A stretch of 64,000 nucleotides of DNA, from NCBI GenBank assembly GCA_021904315.1, contig CM038913.1, positions 9,795,958 to 9,859,957 of the forward strand, read 5' to 3'. The notes below the pieces were generated by a model, which was given only the letters and a program-made list of their open reading frames with translations, had not been told where the DNA came from and ran no database searches. A program made the position numbers and the translations under genes. Below are positions 23,985 to 35,736 of this stretch, piece after piece; positions within the stretch are counted from its first letter, which is position 1, and each line of letters begins with the position of its first letter. The stretch is from Sphagnum magellanicum. Lineage: Eukaryota > Streptophyta > Sphagnopsida > Sphagnales > Sphagnaceae.

Positions 23985-24290
23985 ATCGGCGAAATTTCGC
24001 CAAAAAGAGAAATTAATTATTTTTTAAAGAACTCGAAATTGAAGTGATTTTGGAGGTTCTCAATCGCCAGAATTGAGGGGGAGAAAAAATTGCCAAATTT
24101 CTCTATTTGGTTTTCAAAGTGAAGCCAAAAATATAGAAGGATGATTAAAGTTTTGTATTTCATATATGGTTGGCTAAATCTTCGTAGGAGTGAGCACCAC
24201 TTTTTAAAAAACATCTTCCTATGCAAGATCGCCACTTTGGCTAAAAAAAACAATTCCTAACCAAAAAAAAAAAAAAAAAAAAAAAAACGC
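23985..24290 (+). repeat. A-tailed dispersed repeat, copy 1
   Basis: About 270 bases ending in an A-run (about 24264-24288). The stretch from ATATAGAAGGATG to ATCGCCACTTTGGCTAAA is matched in reverse orientation at 62.53-62.83 kb (TATAGAAGGATG, then ATCGCCACTTCAGCTAAA), which likewise ends in an A-rich run. A retroposed, SINE-like origin is inferred from the shared A tail. Near its left end is the perfect 14-base palindrome GGCGAAATTTCGCC (about 23987-24000). Confidence 0.55.
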
Positions 24291-24339
24291 TGGGACTCCG
24301 ACTCTGGTCCCAGTTGTTTTTGCTGAGACTGCTTCAGGT

Positions 24340-25469
24340 CAGGTCAGGTCAGGTCCAGGTTTTGTTTTATCCAGTGACCAATTGCGGTCGAGTTACGGTT
24401 AACCGGACCTGGGCAACATGCGTGTACGTTGGATATCTTCTTCCTGTTACAAGACACTGCTGCTGCTGCTGCTCCGTAGCTCGCTCCCTTCCCTTCAGCG
24501 GCATCGCCATCTCCGAGAGAGAGAGAGAGAGAGAGAGAAAGAGATCGGCTTCACGACTTCGTGCAATCAGGCGGACTTCTTCGATCTTCCAATTACCAGG
24601 GAGCGAGGGAGGAAGGGAGGGGAAGCAGGCAGACAGTCAGGGAAACGACATCATCAGCTCGAGTGTGAAGGTTCGGGATCATTGCATTATTGCATTACCC
24701 CGCATCAATTTCAGACAACATAGCGTTTGCTGCAACGCTCTTGTTGTTGTTGTTGTTGTTGTTCCTGCAATTGTAAATAAGGAAGCTCTTTTTTTTGGCA
24801 TTATATTAGCATGCATCAAGGGATTATTGTTATTACCTTGCATTGATTTCAGACACTTCCGTTGTAATAATCTCGACATATCTTGTTTCAACTCTCTTGT
24901 TGTTTTTCTTCCTCCTGCAATTTTGAATCTGGAAGCTCTTCTTTCTTGGCATTTTGTTAGCAGGCATCAAAGCTCCTATCAATGCTTTACCGTGTGAAGC
25001 TTTTTCTTCTTCGGGTTTAGTTTTGTCCGCTGCATAGGTGCCCGTCAGACACGCGAGAGTACTTACTTTCAGACACTCCGGTTCTTCACAAACTTCATCA
25101 GATCATGGCTCACAACCCTAAGACTTGCTGCAAACACATCTTCTTGAGTCCATCTCTCAGGCAGCATACATAGATATATGTTTTTTTTGGGTCTTTTTCG
25201 CCACTTTTCTTTAGGCTGCAAAGAGCGATATATGTGTGTGTGTGTGTGTGTGTTGTTCGCTGTATTTTCTTTAGTCTGCAAAGAAAGCGCTATATTTAAA
25301 GGAGGTATTCCTATTTGCGGCCGTCAATATGTGCATCTAGCAGGAAGCTGCTCATAGTTTTATGTCTGATTTGATTAACGTCTTCGTCTTCTTTTGTTGT
25401 GGCATTTTGGTGCGCACTAACAAAAGCGCGATTGTTCAGGAAAAACATTGTTCCAGAGCAGCAGTGGAG
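24340..25469 (+). promoter_or_regulatory. Putative promoter and 5' leader of the HDA5-like gene
   Basis: GC rises here relative to the upstream desert. The region holds a GA microsatellite (24515-24541), a GTT run near 24741-24762, and a GT microsatellite (25232-25253). It also has an imperfect tandem duplication of about 145 bases (24685-24830 and 24831-24980), with shared TGCATT, ATTTCAGACA, CTCTTGTTGTT, CCTGCAATT, GGAAGCTCTT and GCATCAA words. A second duplication of about 60 bases has TTTCTTTAG.CTGCAAAGA at 25207 and 25266. A leader intron ending at the CAG at about 25437-25439 is possible. The 227-codon open frame here is low complexity and is not taken as a gene. Confidence 0.5.
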
Positions 25470-28400
25470 ATGGCGAATGATGGAGTAGTAGGGCTCGTGT
25501 ATGATGCTCGAATGTGCGCGCACCAGAACGAGAGCAACAGCGAGCATCCGGAGCGGCCAGAACGAATCAGCTCCATCTACCAGTGCTTGAAATCTGCGGG
25601 CATTGTCGCCAGGTTTCTTCTACCCCCCCCAATTTCCATGGCACAAAACAGCATACATTATTACTGACGTGATATGATTATATTTAATGCAGCTCAGAGT
25701 TTTACTAAAGACTTGGCAAAATTGTGCAAGCTTTTGTACAGTACAAAGGGTTGTTGAGATTGTTTTGGAACCTATGTAGCTGCTTCTGGGGCCGGCTCTG
25801 AGGAGCTGCTCGATACCTTTGCCATTTCTACAAATTTCTAACTCTGTGAGTTCTTTTACAGTATAGTAGCTGTGTATTGTTTTCGAACTCTTTCTCTGTG
25901 TGCTTCTCAGACAGCTACCACTTTGGTTTGTGATCATGGTGTGGAAGTCTACTGTGAAGTACTACTAGGGCAGACCACCTGATGTGAAAAATGGGTTGAT
26001 TTTATTGAGGATTCTCACCTGTGGGTATTGTATGTTTGCAAGTTTCTGGGAAAAAAAAGTAGTGGTCAATGTGGTCCAAAGATTTCATATTGGAATTTAG
26101 CAGTCTCCAGCTTGCAGTGATTTTTGGAAGATTTAGAAAAATCCTGTGCATATCATTGACTTGTTTGTGACAATTTTACTCAGATTGAGCTTGCATACTG
26201 CTTTTCTCAGCATTTTGGTGCAAATGTCCTCTTGCTCACCCTTAAAACATATTTTCAAATTTGACAATGTGTTGTTGCTGCACTTGATTGGCTGTGGGTG
26301 CAACATTCTTTGCTCTCATCTTGTTTGATATTTTTTTGGGCAGATGTGTGAAGGTGGAAGCAAGGGAAGCAACAGATGAGGAACTGAGGAGCGTGCACAC
26401 TGAGAGTCATGTTGAATTGATGAAAGCAGTGAGCAGCAGGACCTATGGTAGGCATGGGCGCAAAGGAATAGCAAAACGCTATAATTCAATCTACTTCAAC
26501 GAGGGTTCCTCTGAGTCAGCCCTCTTGGCTGCTGGGTCAGTCATTGAGGTTTTGATCTAACCTTGTTTTCAGTTCTGGATTGTATCAATTTTCAAACCTA
26601 CCAAGACTATGCTGTATTGAATTTTGGGGATATGAATTGTGAATAGAGCTTTGCTAATGTGCCAAGCACCTTACAGACCTGTGAATCATTTGCAGGTTTC
26701 TGATCAGGTAGCACAAGGGAAGCTGAAAGCAGGAGCTGCAATTGTCAGACCGCCTGGGCATCATGCAGAGGCTGATGCAGCTATGGGCTTCTGTCTCTTT
26801 AACAATGTTGCGATTGCTGCACATCTACTTGTTCATAAGAAGGTACTACTTGGTTCCAAGGGGACAAAGAACAACTTAAGTAGGAACAAGGAGGCACTTG
26901 TAAAGATGTGCTAAAATATCCTTCTTGTTCCATCTTAAGTGCTTGTGTTAGTCTTACCATGTAGTTTTTTGTTTGTGAATTGTGTTCAGAAACAATTAGG
27001 AGTGCAGAAGTTGCTGATAGTAGACTGGGATGTACATCACGGCAATGGCACCCAACACATGTTCTGGAGTGATCCCCAGGTCTTATATTTCTCTGTTCAT
27101 AGGTATGCCTTTATAAAATAACTTGCACACTTGTGCACATGGTAAATGAGGTCAAGGATGGACAAACAAGCGTCAGTTTATCTTAGAGTGAAACTCTGAT
27201 CAGGCGCAAGTATTACTGTTTATGTGCTAATATCTTCACCTGCAATTTATCCCTCATCTGATGTGGCTTTTGAGAATGTGCTCTAGGTTCGATGATGGTT
27301 CCTTTTACCCAGCAGGAGATGAGGGCAATTACGACCATGTTGGAGTAGGCAAAGGAGCAGGTTACAATATCAATGTTCCATGGCCACATGGCCAGTTTGG
27401 AGATGCTGATTACTTGGCAGTGTGGGAGCATGTGCTCATGCCTGTTGCCCGCAAATACAACCCTTACATGGTCTTGATCTCTGCGGGTTTTGATTCTGGT
27501 CAGTGTAGGAGTCTTCATACATGGAATGAACTCACTTCTTGGTCAATCTCCACCACAGAAAGGACATTTCTGTTTAAATTACTCATTAAGTTCTTGAGAA
27601 ATTACCATGACAACATTGCCAAAGTACTTAGTTGCTGGCAGAGGTGGTGCAAACTGTTGGCAATATATGAGTTGTAATTTCAGGTGTTGTGTTGCAGCGG
27701 AAGGGGATCCACTGGGTGAATGTCGAGTGACACCAACAGCATATTTTAAGATGACAAAACAGGTGATCATCTCTCCCTTGTTGGCAGGTTTGTAGGAGCT
27801 GGGCAAGGAGAGTAAAATAGATTAAGTGTGTTGCTGACTCTTGTGTGGTTTTCTAACTAGTAATTTTGTGATCCAGTTGATGGAGATAGCAGAAGGTCGG
27901 GTTGTAATTGCGTTGGAGGGAGGTTACAATCTAACATCAATCTCCAACTCCTATCTAGCATGCATGCATGCGCTGTTGGGTGATGTGTTTTTGGAGAACC
28001 CCACTCACTTGAACAATCTTTTGGCACCAACCTTGCCTCTGATTGAAAAAGTATGATTGCCGGTCCATACTTAAACTCACCATTTGTAGAGCTTGTTCTT
28101 CAGTTTGGAGGAAAAAGTGATGCATTTTGGATATCAAATCAAGGCTTGAGCATTGGTTGTGTAAACTATTGAGTACCAGATAAGTCCAGAGAATGACATT
28201 CATGAAACTTTCTGAATATCTGAGTGTCATATGAGATCAGAATTGTTTGGGACCCTTGATGGCATGGCCCAATCTTTCCACATCATCAAATTATCATGGT
28301 TGCACTGTAGCTGAAAAACCTGTGCTGAAGGTCTTCAACACTTATGATCATATACACTTCGCATTTTGAATTCCATTGTACAATTTTCTGAACATTAGGA

Positions 28401-31265
28401 CATTAGCAGCTCACTCCCTGAAAACTAGTGTATGATGACCAAGGTAAAAAACATGATTGATCCATTTGCAGGTACAGAATGAGCTTCAGAAATACTGGCC
28501 TGTTCTCAGCATAAATCAAAAGGTATCTTATCCAAGACCTATTGCAGGACAAGTTCTTTCTTGTGTCTTCAAATACTGGAGACTGGTTTTCACGTTGGGT
28601 CTTTTCCAATTGAATTGACCTTGATAGTTCATTTTGTTCACTGGATCATTCGGTTGAAACTTTTTGTTTCCTGTGTGCAGGAATTAGCCACTGTGGACAT
28701 TGAAAGGGAGTTGTTGGCTGAAAAGGAAGAGATACAGCTCAAACCAGAGGTTGAATATTCAGTCTCTGAGGAGATGCCCATCACAGATCTTATTGAGCTT
28801 CTTGCCAAGTTATCAACAGATGGCCATGTGGCAACTGATGGGACTGAGGCCTTGTTGGATTCTTATAACCAACCAAATAGTCCACAGGGAACACAGCCTG
28901 AAAACTTGGATGCAGCAACATCATCAGTCCCAGATCTTCCTGGTGGGAAAGACCCAACCAATTTAAAAGTAGGACCTGAGATCATTTTCAGCGAGACAGG
29001 GAATATAAATCTGCTGGATAAGGATTTTGAGGAGCATACGCCGGAAATTGAAATGGGGCAAACAGCACAGGGTAGCAATGACATCATACATAACTCATCA
29101 GCGATGTTGGATTACAATCTGTTAGAAGATATTAGCTCTAAAGGTGGTGGTAAGTCTTCTGTCTGGGCTTTGTGGCTGAAATGTCAATTTTGATTGTATG
29201 TTGATCATGAGTCATGGCCTTTTCTTGATTCATAATGTTGTGAGTTGATTGGTGTAGGTGAGGGAGCTAGAAAGGCAGCTTTATTGAATATGGAGGAAAC
29301 AGCAAAACCGGAGTCAAGTAAAGAAGTCATGTGTCAATCTGTGGATGCCATGTTTCCTTCAAGCACAACAAATGGTGTTGATAACATTCAGGACAGCCAC
29401 AAGTTTGCGACCAAAGTTGGTCACAGCTCAGAGATTGTGCATACTTCAAGTGCTGTAAGTAGAGAAGAGCAGGTTCTTGCTACCAGGGAAGGTACTGAGA
29501 ACAGCTATGTGTGGTATGCCTGCTATGGTTCCAACATGTGGCTACCGCGGTTCATGTGCTACATTCAAGGTGGTCAGGTACATTGGAGAAAAAACCTCTC
29601 AAATCTATACAAAACCCAGACTCAAGTCCTTATGGATCCTCTGCCTTATTCCAACTTAGGAGACATATGTGCTTCAGAAATTTAAGATCATGTTTCACTA
29701 TTCCAACTTCTGAGTTTTGATTCAGCATTACTGATAAAGTGAACTTGATCAGACCACCAATTTTCTCTGAAGTCTTCTCTATGGTGGAAATTTGTTGAAT
29801 AATTTGCCCTTTGGGGGTATAACAGGCTCAGTGCTGGAGGGAAGAACTCTTGACTGGCAAGACTTCTTCTCACTCTTCATACACAATTTCCAGTGTGTGC
29901 AAATGCAATTGGAACCTTCATCCATGTCTTGAGAGTCATAGACCATGAATCAATCTGTATAGGACTAGTTTGGAAAATGAGAGAAAAGAAGAACCAGAAG
30001 ATGAAATTTTCATGAATAGATGAAGATTGGGCAGTATGTCCAGCTATATCAGGGCAAAATTTAAGTGGAGGCTGGTCTTTTGGAATGATGGTTGCAGGTA
30101 GAAGGAATGGTAGACTGTTGCATTGGATGCAGGGACCCATCTCCTCCCCTAGCATCCCTCTGGTTGACAATACCCAATCGACTGTTCTTTGGTCGCAACT
30201 ACTCCTACACCTGGGGCATTGGAGGGGTTGCCTTCATTGACCCACTTCCTGAAGGGGATGTCAAAACCCATGTCCGAGCCTACAAAATCACGTAAGGCCT
30301 GCAAAACCTCCAGATGTATTCCAATGCAATTGAACACCAGTAGTGATGGTTGAAGACAAAACAATATCTACAGAGACAATTGAAGCCAGTATAGTCATCA
30401 TATGTGGCATGTTGAGTGTGGGATTATGACAATGTCCTCATCTGCAACCTGAATGTCTGAGCCCCTGTCATATCTTATGGAGGACAATGATGAGGCTTCA
30501 ATGTTTCTGGCTGGATTGCTATGCTCTGTAATTTATGGGGAGCAGTTTGGAGCAGTTCAAGGACATATTTCATCAAGAGAACTGCACTGAAGGCGTTCCA
30601 AATCAGGAATTTCCCGTAGATGCTAACCTCATTCAAAGCCTGAAGAATGGTCTGCCAGCAACATCTTACACCATTTTTGAGGTATCATTTTTATGACCTG
30701 GACATATGCTAGGTTGAAAGACTTGTCTAAGGAAATTACCCTTCTTCTGTTTTATAATAATCAATGCAGGGGAATGTGATATGGTTCAACTTCATTCATC
30801 ATTTGGAGGGCATCACTGCTGGACCAGGATGATCTTCTATTGGCTGGTTGCTTTTGTGCAGGATGGGTGGTATGGAACTATCATATACTTGGGAGATCAG
30901 GATGGCCTGCCTATTCTCAGTTTCACGTATATCTCTTTTTCCTTATGCCAATGTTGTCTGTAACTAGGGAAATGGAACATGTTATGATCATTTTATCTTG
31001 CACAACAGACAAAATTTGCACAGTAAGAGAACAGTTTGATGCATTTGAAAAATTTCCATGGATACTGATTCCCTCAGATAATATCAGGTGTTCTCTGGAT
31101 GACATGGCAAAATTTAGATCTGGGGACCTTGATGTGCATGGACCCTCAGCAGCATACGAGCAAGCTATTGTCCGTGGCTTGATTGAGAACATGGACCTCT
31201 CCAAGGAGCAAGCCAAAGACTACATTGTAGGTTCCAGGTGTCCAAATCCGACTCCTGGAATGTGA
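25470..31265 (+). CDS. HDA5: Class II histone deacetylase fused to a YGSNM (GGCT-like) C-terminal domain, HDA5/HDA18 type
   Basis: It removes acetyl groups from lysines of histones or other proteins in a zinc-dependent reaction. Fourteen exons keep frame: 25470-25612, 26344-26548, 26696-26842, 26990-27102, 27287-27498, 27698-27762, 27877-28050, 28472-28522, 28681-29149, 29258-29577, 30098-30291, 30546-30681, 30862-30926, 31088-31265 (823 aa). All introns are GT-AG. Catalytic parts are RPPGHHAE (His138/139), [11 protein letters not shown] (zinc ligands Asp179, His181), SAGFDSAEGDP (Asp272) and LEGGYN (Tyr312), so the active site looks complete. A long acidic linker follows (about 370-610). After it come [13 protein letters not shown] at about 613, [32 protein letters not shown] and a C-terminal helix region, as in Arabidopsis HDA5, which I recall as about 660 aa. 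The start is the first ATG before VGLVYDARM. The linker is longer than in HDA5. Confidence 0.92.
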
Positions 31266-32837
31266 TTTTTTTCAAGTGGTGCCATAATTATGATTGCCAT
31301 GCCCAACCACAGACTTGATAGGAGGTTTTGTGGTTGTTCTCTGAGCCCATGTACATATATGCAATGTGACAATGTGAATGTAACTTGGACCACCATGCCT
31401 AACAATATATGATTTGATTTCTGAGTTGTCAGTCAATTCAAATATTTACAAATCAATGAACTGTCAATTGAATTGGGTTAGAGAAAACCAGGGACTCCAC
31501 ACGATTGCTATTCTGCTGTTTAATTGTTGATCTGATTATTACTTTTGATTCAGTCTACTCTCTACCGCAGAGTTTTGGTTGTTCCCTGTTTGTATTTTTT
31601 GGTTCTTTGATTGAAACATGTGGCTCCATACCACTAGAGACATATGACCAGAATGCACTGCCGCGTTCTGGTCTGCTTTTTTGAAGAATTCCAAAACTCG
31701 GTTTCTAGATGTATTTCAAAGATGATGATTTCATGGGGTGGTTCTGTATCTGGTTGCTTTGCATTGTAAACTTCACCAGTTGTGGATTCTGAGTTTTCAC
31801 AGGGAATTTTGGAATTTGGATCATCATGCATCCCCCAACCTATTCACTTGCATTCATGTGACAAACCCATTGTGTATTGTATCTTTTACTGCAAAGTTGA
31901 AGGTTTTCCTATCCTTCAATTACTTCCAGCACTCACTTATTTGTATGGTTACATACTCAACACAAGGCACACTTGAAAGAAATATTATGGGTCAGTGAGA
32001 ATTACCACGATTAGATTAACATCTTTTGGCCAATGATCTCAACTTTGAGAGCTTGGCATTATATGGTTCTGTACTTCACAAATTGCACACTTTCAAAAGG
32101 CATTTAAGCTTGAGATTTGTGCTTTATACTTGATTTTGCTTTCATCAGAGTTTTGATGGATGAAAAATTTATGCAAGTCACATTTTTATATGATTACCAT
32201 TGCAATTTGGTACTATGTATTGTCTTTCGTGATTAAAATTTTATGTGACTTGTTCAAAGTGACTAATGTGTAGTGTGTAGAATTGTCGATGTTCACCATT
32301 GCAATTTTTATAATTCAAATTTTTTATTTTATGTGCTTGTCACTATGGTGATTCTGATTTGGATACAAGTTGAGGTGCATAAAGCTCCACTACTTTTTTT
32401 TTAAAAATAATTTTTTTGTGATACTCAATAAGTACACATTAAATAAGAACTTGTACAAACATGGCCTCTTTTGTTTTGGTAGTCTAGTTAGAGGGCATGT
32501 ATAGCACGAACGAGTTTGGAATTGAAATTATGTATGATTATTACATAGCTATGAATTTTATGTTTTTAATTGCAAAATTGTTTTTTTCATCCTTTTATTA
32601 TCTATATAAGCCTTATCATTCTCCTACCATGAACTAAACACAATAAACATTAAAATCATTCAAAATCAAAATCATTTCAAAATCAAAATTTCAATTTTAA
32701 CAAATTTTATATTCATACAATAATTTTTTACAAGTGAAAGTGTTTTTTCAAAGTCATAAACACCCATTTATATACCAACCAAAAGGAAATTAGTCAAAAA
32801 ACTTGTCAAAAAACATATTAAAGTTTATTCATCACAT
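31266..32837. other. Intergenic region between HDA5-like gene and CLPR1
   Basis: The first few hundred bases should hold the 3' untranslated region of the deacetylase gene. From about 32150 the sequence becomes AT-rich. No gene is supported. Confidence 0.5.
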
Positions 32838-33213
32838 GGTTCCTCAAATAATCAAAAGGAAACAAAATCACATTGTGCACATGTGATTCTATAATTAATC
32901 ACAACGGAACATAATCACATTGTGCACATGTGATTCCATAATTAATCACAACGGAACATAATCACATTGTGCACATGTGATTCCATAATTAATCACAACG
33001 GAACATAATCACATTGTGCACATGTGATTCCATAATTAATCACAACGGAACATAATCACATTGTGCACATGTGATTCCATAATTAATCACAACGGAACAT
33101 AATCACATTGTGCACATGTGATTCCATAATTAATCACAAGGAAACATAATCACATTGTGCACATGTGATTCCATAATTAATCACAAAGGAACATAATCAC
33201 ATGATGCACATGA
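32838..33213 (+). repeat. 47-base tandem array, eight copies, upstream of CLPR1
   Basis: The unit begins GATTCCATAATTAATCACAA and starts at 32885, 32932, 32979, 33026, 33073, 33120 and 33167, with a diverged partial copy before it (32838-32884). Inner copies are nearly identical while both edge copies carry changes, as expected for an array grown by unequal exchange. Each unit contains AATCACA...TGTGATT arms around TTGTGCACA, a 23-base imperfect palindrome centred on TGTGCACA. The array ends about 770 bases before the CLPR1 ATG. There are no unique spacers, so it is not a CRISPR array. Confidence 0.95.
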
Positions 33214-33479
33214 CTTTCACATAAATTATTATATGAAAATCAATGCACCATGAACAAATTATGTAATCCTATCACTCAACTTACCCCTTTAAACAATTAT
33301 TTAAATAATTATGTAATTATATTAAATTACACATCAAGTTACAAGCACCTTACAACACATTACATGATGTGGTGGTTGACATTTTTCGAAAATGTAACCA
33401 ATTTTTGGACTGCCTCGTCCAATGTGTCACTTTCTCATTGGTCCAGAGGAAGGGGCTTATAGCACATAATCCTCTCCCT

Positions 33480-33984
33480 TCTCTCCCCTAGTTTTAATTT
33501 TTTTTTGCCTATCTAGTGAAAGGAGCTGGATTACCGAAATAGTCTCAATGCATTCACACCTTGAATATATTTGGTGTTCCAGCTCCTCTTGCCCTGCCAC
33601 CACATGTTGCAGCTAGGTACCTCTCAAGGACCATCCTCTCTAAATGTTAGTCCTTTAGGGAAAGCACCCAAGGCCACAATTTGCAGCTAGGGCCCTAGTT
33701 CCTACCTATCAGGGTCCCTTCAGTCCATAGTTTGTCGTTTAGGGGAAGCACCCAAGGCCACGGCCGGCCACATGTAGCAGCTAGGTACCTTAGCTCACAG
33801 CCGTAGCGGAAGCTTCTTGGGGTTTTGTGTTCTCTGAGCTTTTACATGCCCGCTCGCTGTGTGTATCTACATCTGTCAAGGGCATTGAGGGGATTCTTTG
33901 GGTTTTCGAGTCTTTGGGAGTACCCAACAAGAAGAGCAGAAGGAAGTGGGGAGTGAGGACACAAATTATAGAGGGGAGCACGAA
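33480..33984 (+). promoter_or_regulatory. Putative promoter/leader of CLPR1 with internal duplication
   Basis: The words CCACATGT.GCAGCTAGGTACCT (about 33600 and 33768) and TTTAGGG.AAGCACCCAAGGCCAC (about 33654 and 33734) each occur twice, showing imperfect duplication of GC-richer leader DNA. CACATG words inside it are E-box-like. The region ends at the first in-frame ATG of CLPR1 at 33985. The transcription start is not visible. Confidence 0.45.
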
Positions 33985-35736
33985 ATGGCTATGTCCCTGA
34001 CAGCTGCACAAGGCGTTGCAACAGCAGCGGCATCATCGGGTCCGGGGTTGAGTTTTGAGAAGCGGAATGCGGGACCCAAAAGATCATGTGCGTTGGGACA
34101 GATGACTAGGACAATTGTTTCTGTAGATGGGTTCTTCGGAGACACCCAATTCCTTGAGGCAAGAGGAAGAGGAGGAGGAGGAAGATACAGAACTAAGGTT
34201 AGGGTTAGTGGGAAGACTGAGCGAGTGAATGGGGTGCGAGCTCAGAATTCTTCTTCATTTTCTTCTTTCGATCATATACCCAAGCATTTCAGGGGTGATC
34301 ATCTGAAGGAATTAGGGTTGAATGAGAATTTTAAGAACGTGCCACGACATTTGTATGGGTTGAATCCCGCACAGATGGATATGTTTATGAACGAGGATAG
34401 TCCCATGAAGAGGCAGGCTGAGCGGGTCACTGAGAACTCTATCTCCTCAGCACAGAACTACAAAGAAGGTAACCTACAGCCGAAAAAATTCTTCCCCTTG
34501 TTCCAAAGAGGGAGATTTCTCTAGATCTTTTGTGTTTGGAGACAAACATTATTTTGTCGTCTTAGCCATTCAGAGGTTGCTTGTTAGTCTTCTCTGTCAG
34601 CAGTTTCTCTCTATCTCAGTGTTTCAATATTCAATTGGATTCTACTAAGGTGTTTTCAGAACTTTTATTGAATTCTGTGGAAATGATTGATTTGGCTCAC
34701 AGTTGGATGGGAGACTGCTTTTTGGAAAAAAATCATTATTATGGATTTTATGGGTCAGGGTTTGTGAATTACAGATTTTCATTGCCGGTTTTGTTGAGAT
34801 GTAGCTGCTGAGGAAGCATCAGGAAAGTTGCATTCAGCATGTGTCTCTATGCATCAGTTACTGCCTTTCTTTACTGTATAGTGCAAATTGTAGAATCACT
34901 TCTGTGCTACCAGCTCCTTAAATACCTACTGATTGCTCCAATTTCTTAATGGTGAAGGTACGGGGCTATGGAGTCTTACAGGTCTTGAGAATGCACCCTC
35001 AAGATTAAGTATGAGTGTAAGCATGTATCGTGGAGGGGGTGGATATGGCCGACCAAAAACTGCACCGCCTGATTTGCCATCCCTTCTTCTCGATTCCCGC
35101 ATCTGCTATCTTGGCATGCCCATTGTGCCTGCTGTCACAGAACTCATAATTGCAGAGCTCCTTTGGTTGGATTATGATAACCCTGGCAAGCCCATTTACT
35201 TTTACATAAATTCCCCTGGCACTCAAAATGATAAAAGGGAGAGCATTGGATTTGAGACTGAGGCATATGCAATTGCAGACACAATCGCTTATGTCAAGCC
35301 AAAGGTGTTCACTGTAAATTGCGGTATGGCATTTGGTCAGGCAGCTATGCTTTTATCAATTGGGGACAAAGGCTACCGTGCAGTCCAACCAAATTCTGTA
35401 ACTAAGTTGTACTCTCCAAAAGTGAATCAATCTAGTGGGGCTGCTATCGACATGTGGATCAAGGCTAAGGAGCTGGATGCAAATACTGATTACTATATTG
35501 ATCTTTTGACGAAAGGTACAGGGAAGCCACGAGAGGAAATTGCATATGATATTCAGAGGCCCAAGTATTTCAGGGCACAAGAAGCAATTGATTATGGCCT
35601 TGCTGACAAGATCATTGAGAGCCGGGGTGTGGCAATGGAGAGAAGAAACTATGATGAGATGCTTGCACAGTCAAAAGCTGCACGACAACAGTATGCCAGG
35701 CCTGGGAGCCAGTCAGCTCCAGCTGGAGGTCGATAG
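33985..35736 (+). CDS. CLPR1: ClpR1, inactive proteolytic-core subunit of the plastid Clp protease
   Basis: It is a structural, catalytically dead subunit of the Clp protease core ring in the chloroplast stroma. Exons 33985-34468 and 34958-35736 join in frame (420 aa; intron GT-AG, 34469-34957). The N-terminal 75 or so residues are Ser/Ala/Arg-rich, as in a transit peptide. FDHIPKHFRGDHLKELG and YGLNPAQMDMFMNEDSP are the R1-type N-terminal region. SVSMYRGGGGYGRPKTAPPD leads into the ClpP fold: LGMPIVPAVTELIIAELLWL, PIYFYINSPGTQN, TVNCGMAFGQAAMLL, KLYSPKVN. The position of catalytic Ser is Gly (about residue 288, MAFG) and that of His is Tyr (about 313, KLYSP), as expected for ClpR. Length slightly exceeds the 387 aa I recall for Arabidopsis ClpR1. 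The whole protease fold lies in one exon. Confidence 0.93.

Noticed and set aside
24314-24997. 227-codon plus-strand open frame
   Set aside because: Built from GA, CTG and GTT repeats and a tandem duplication. It starts at a non-ATG codon and overlaps the putative HDA5 leader. No domain is present.
32838-33213. CRISPR-like array
   Set aside because: Units are contiguous without unique spacers and the host is a plant. It is a minisatellite.
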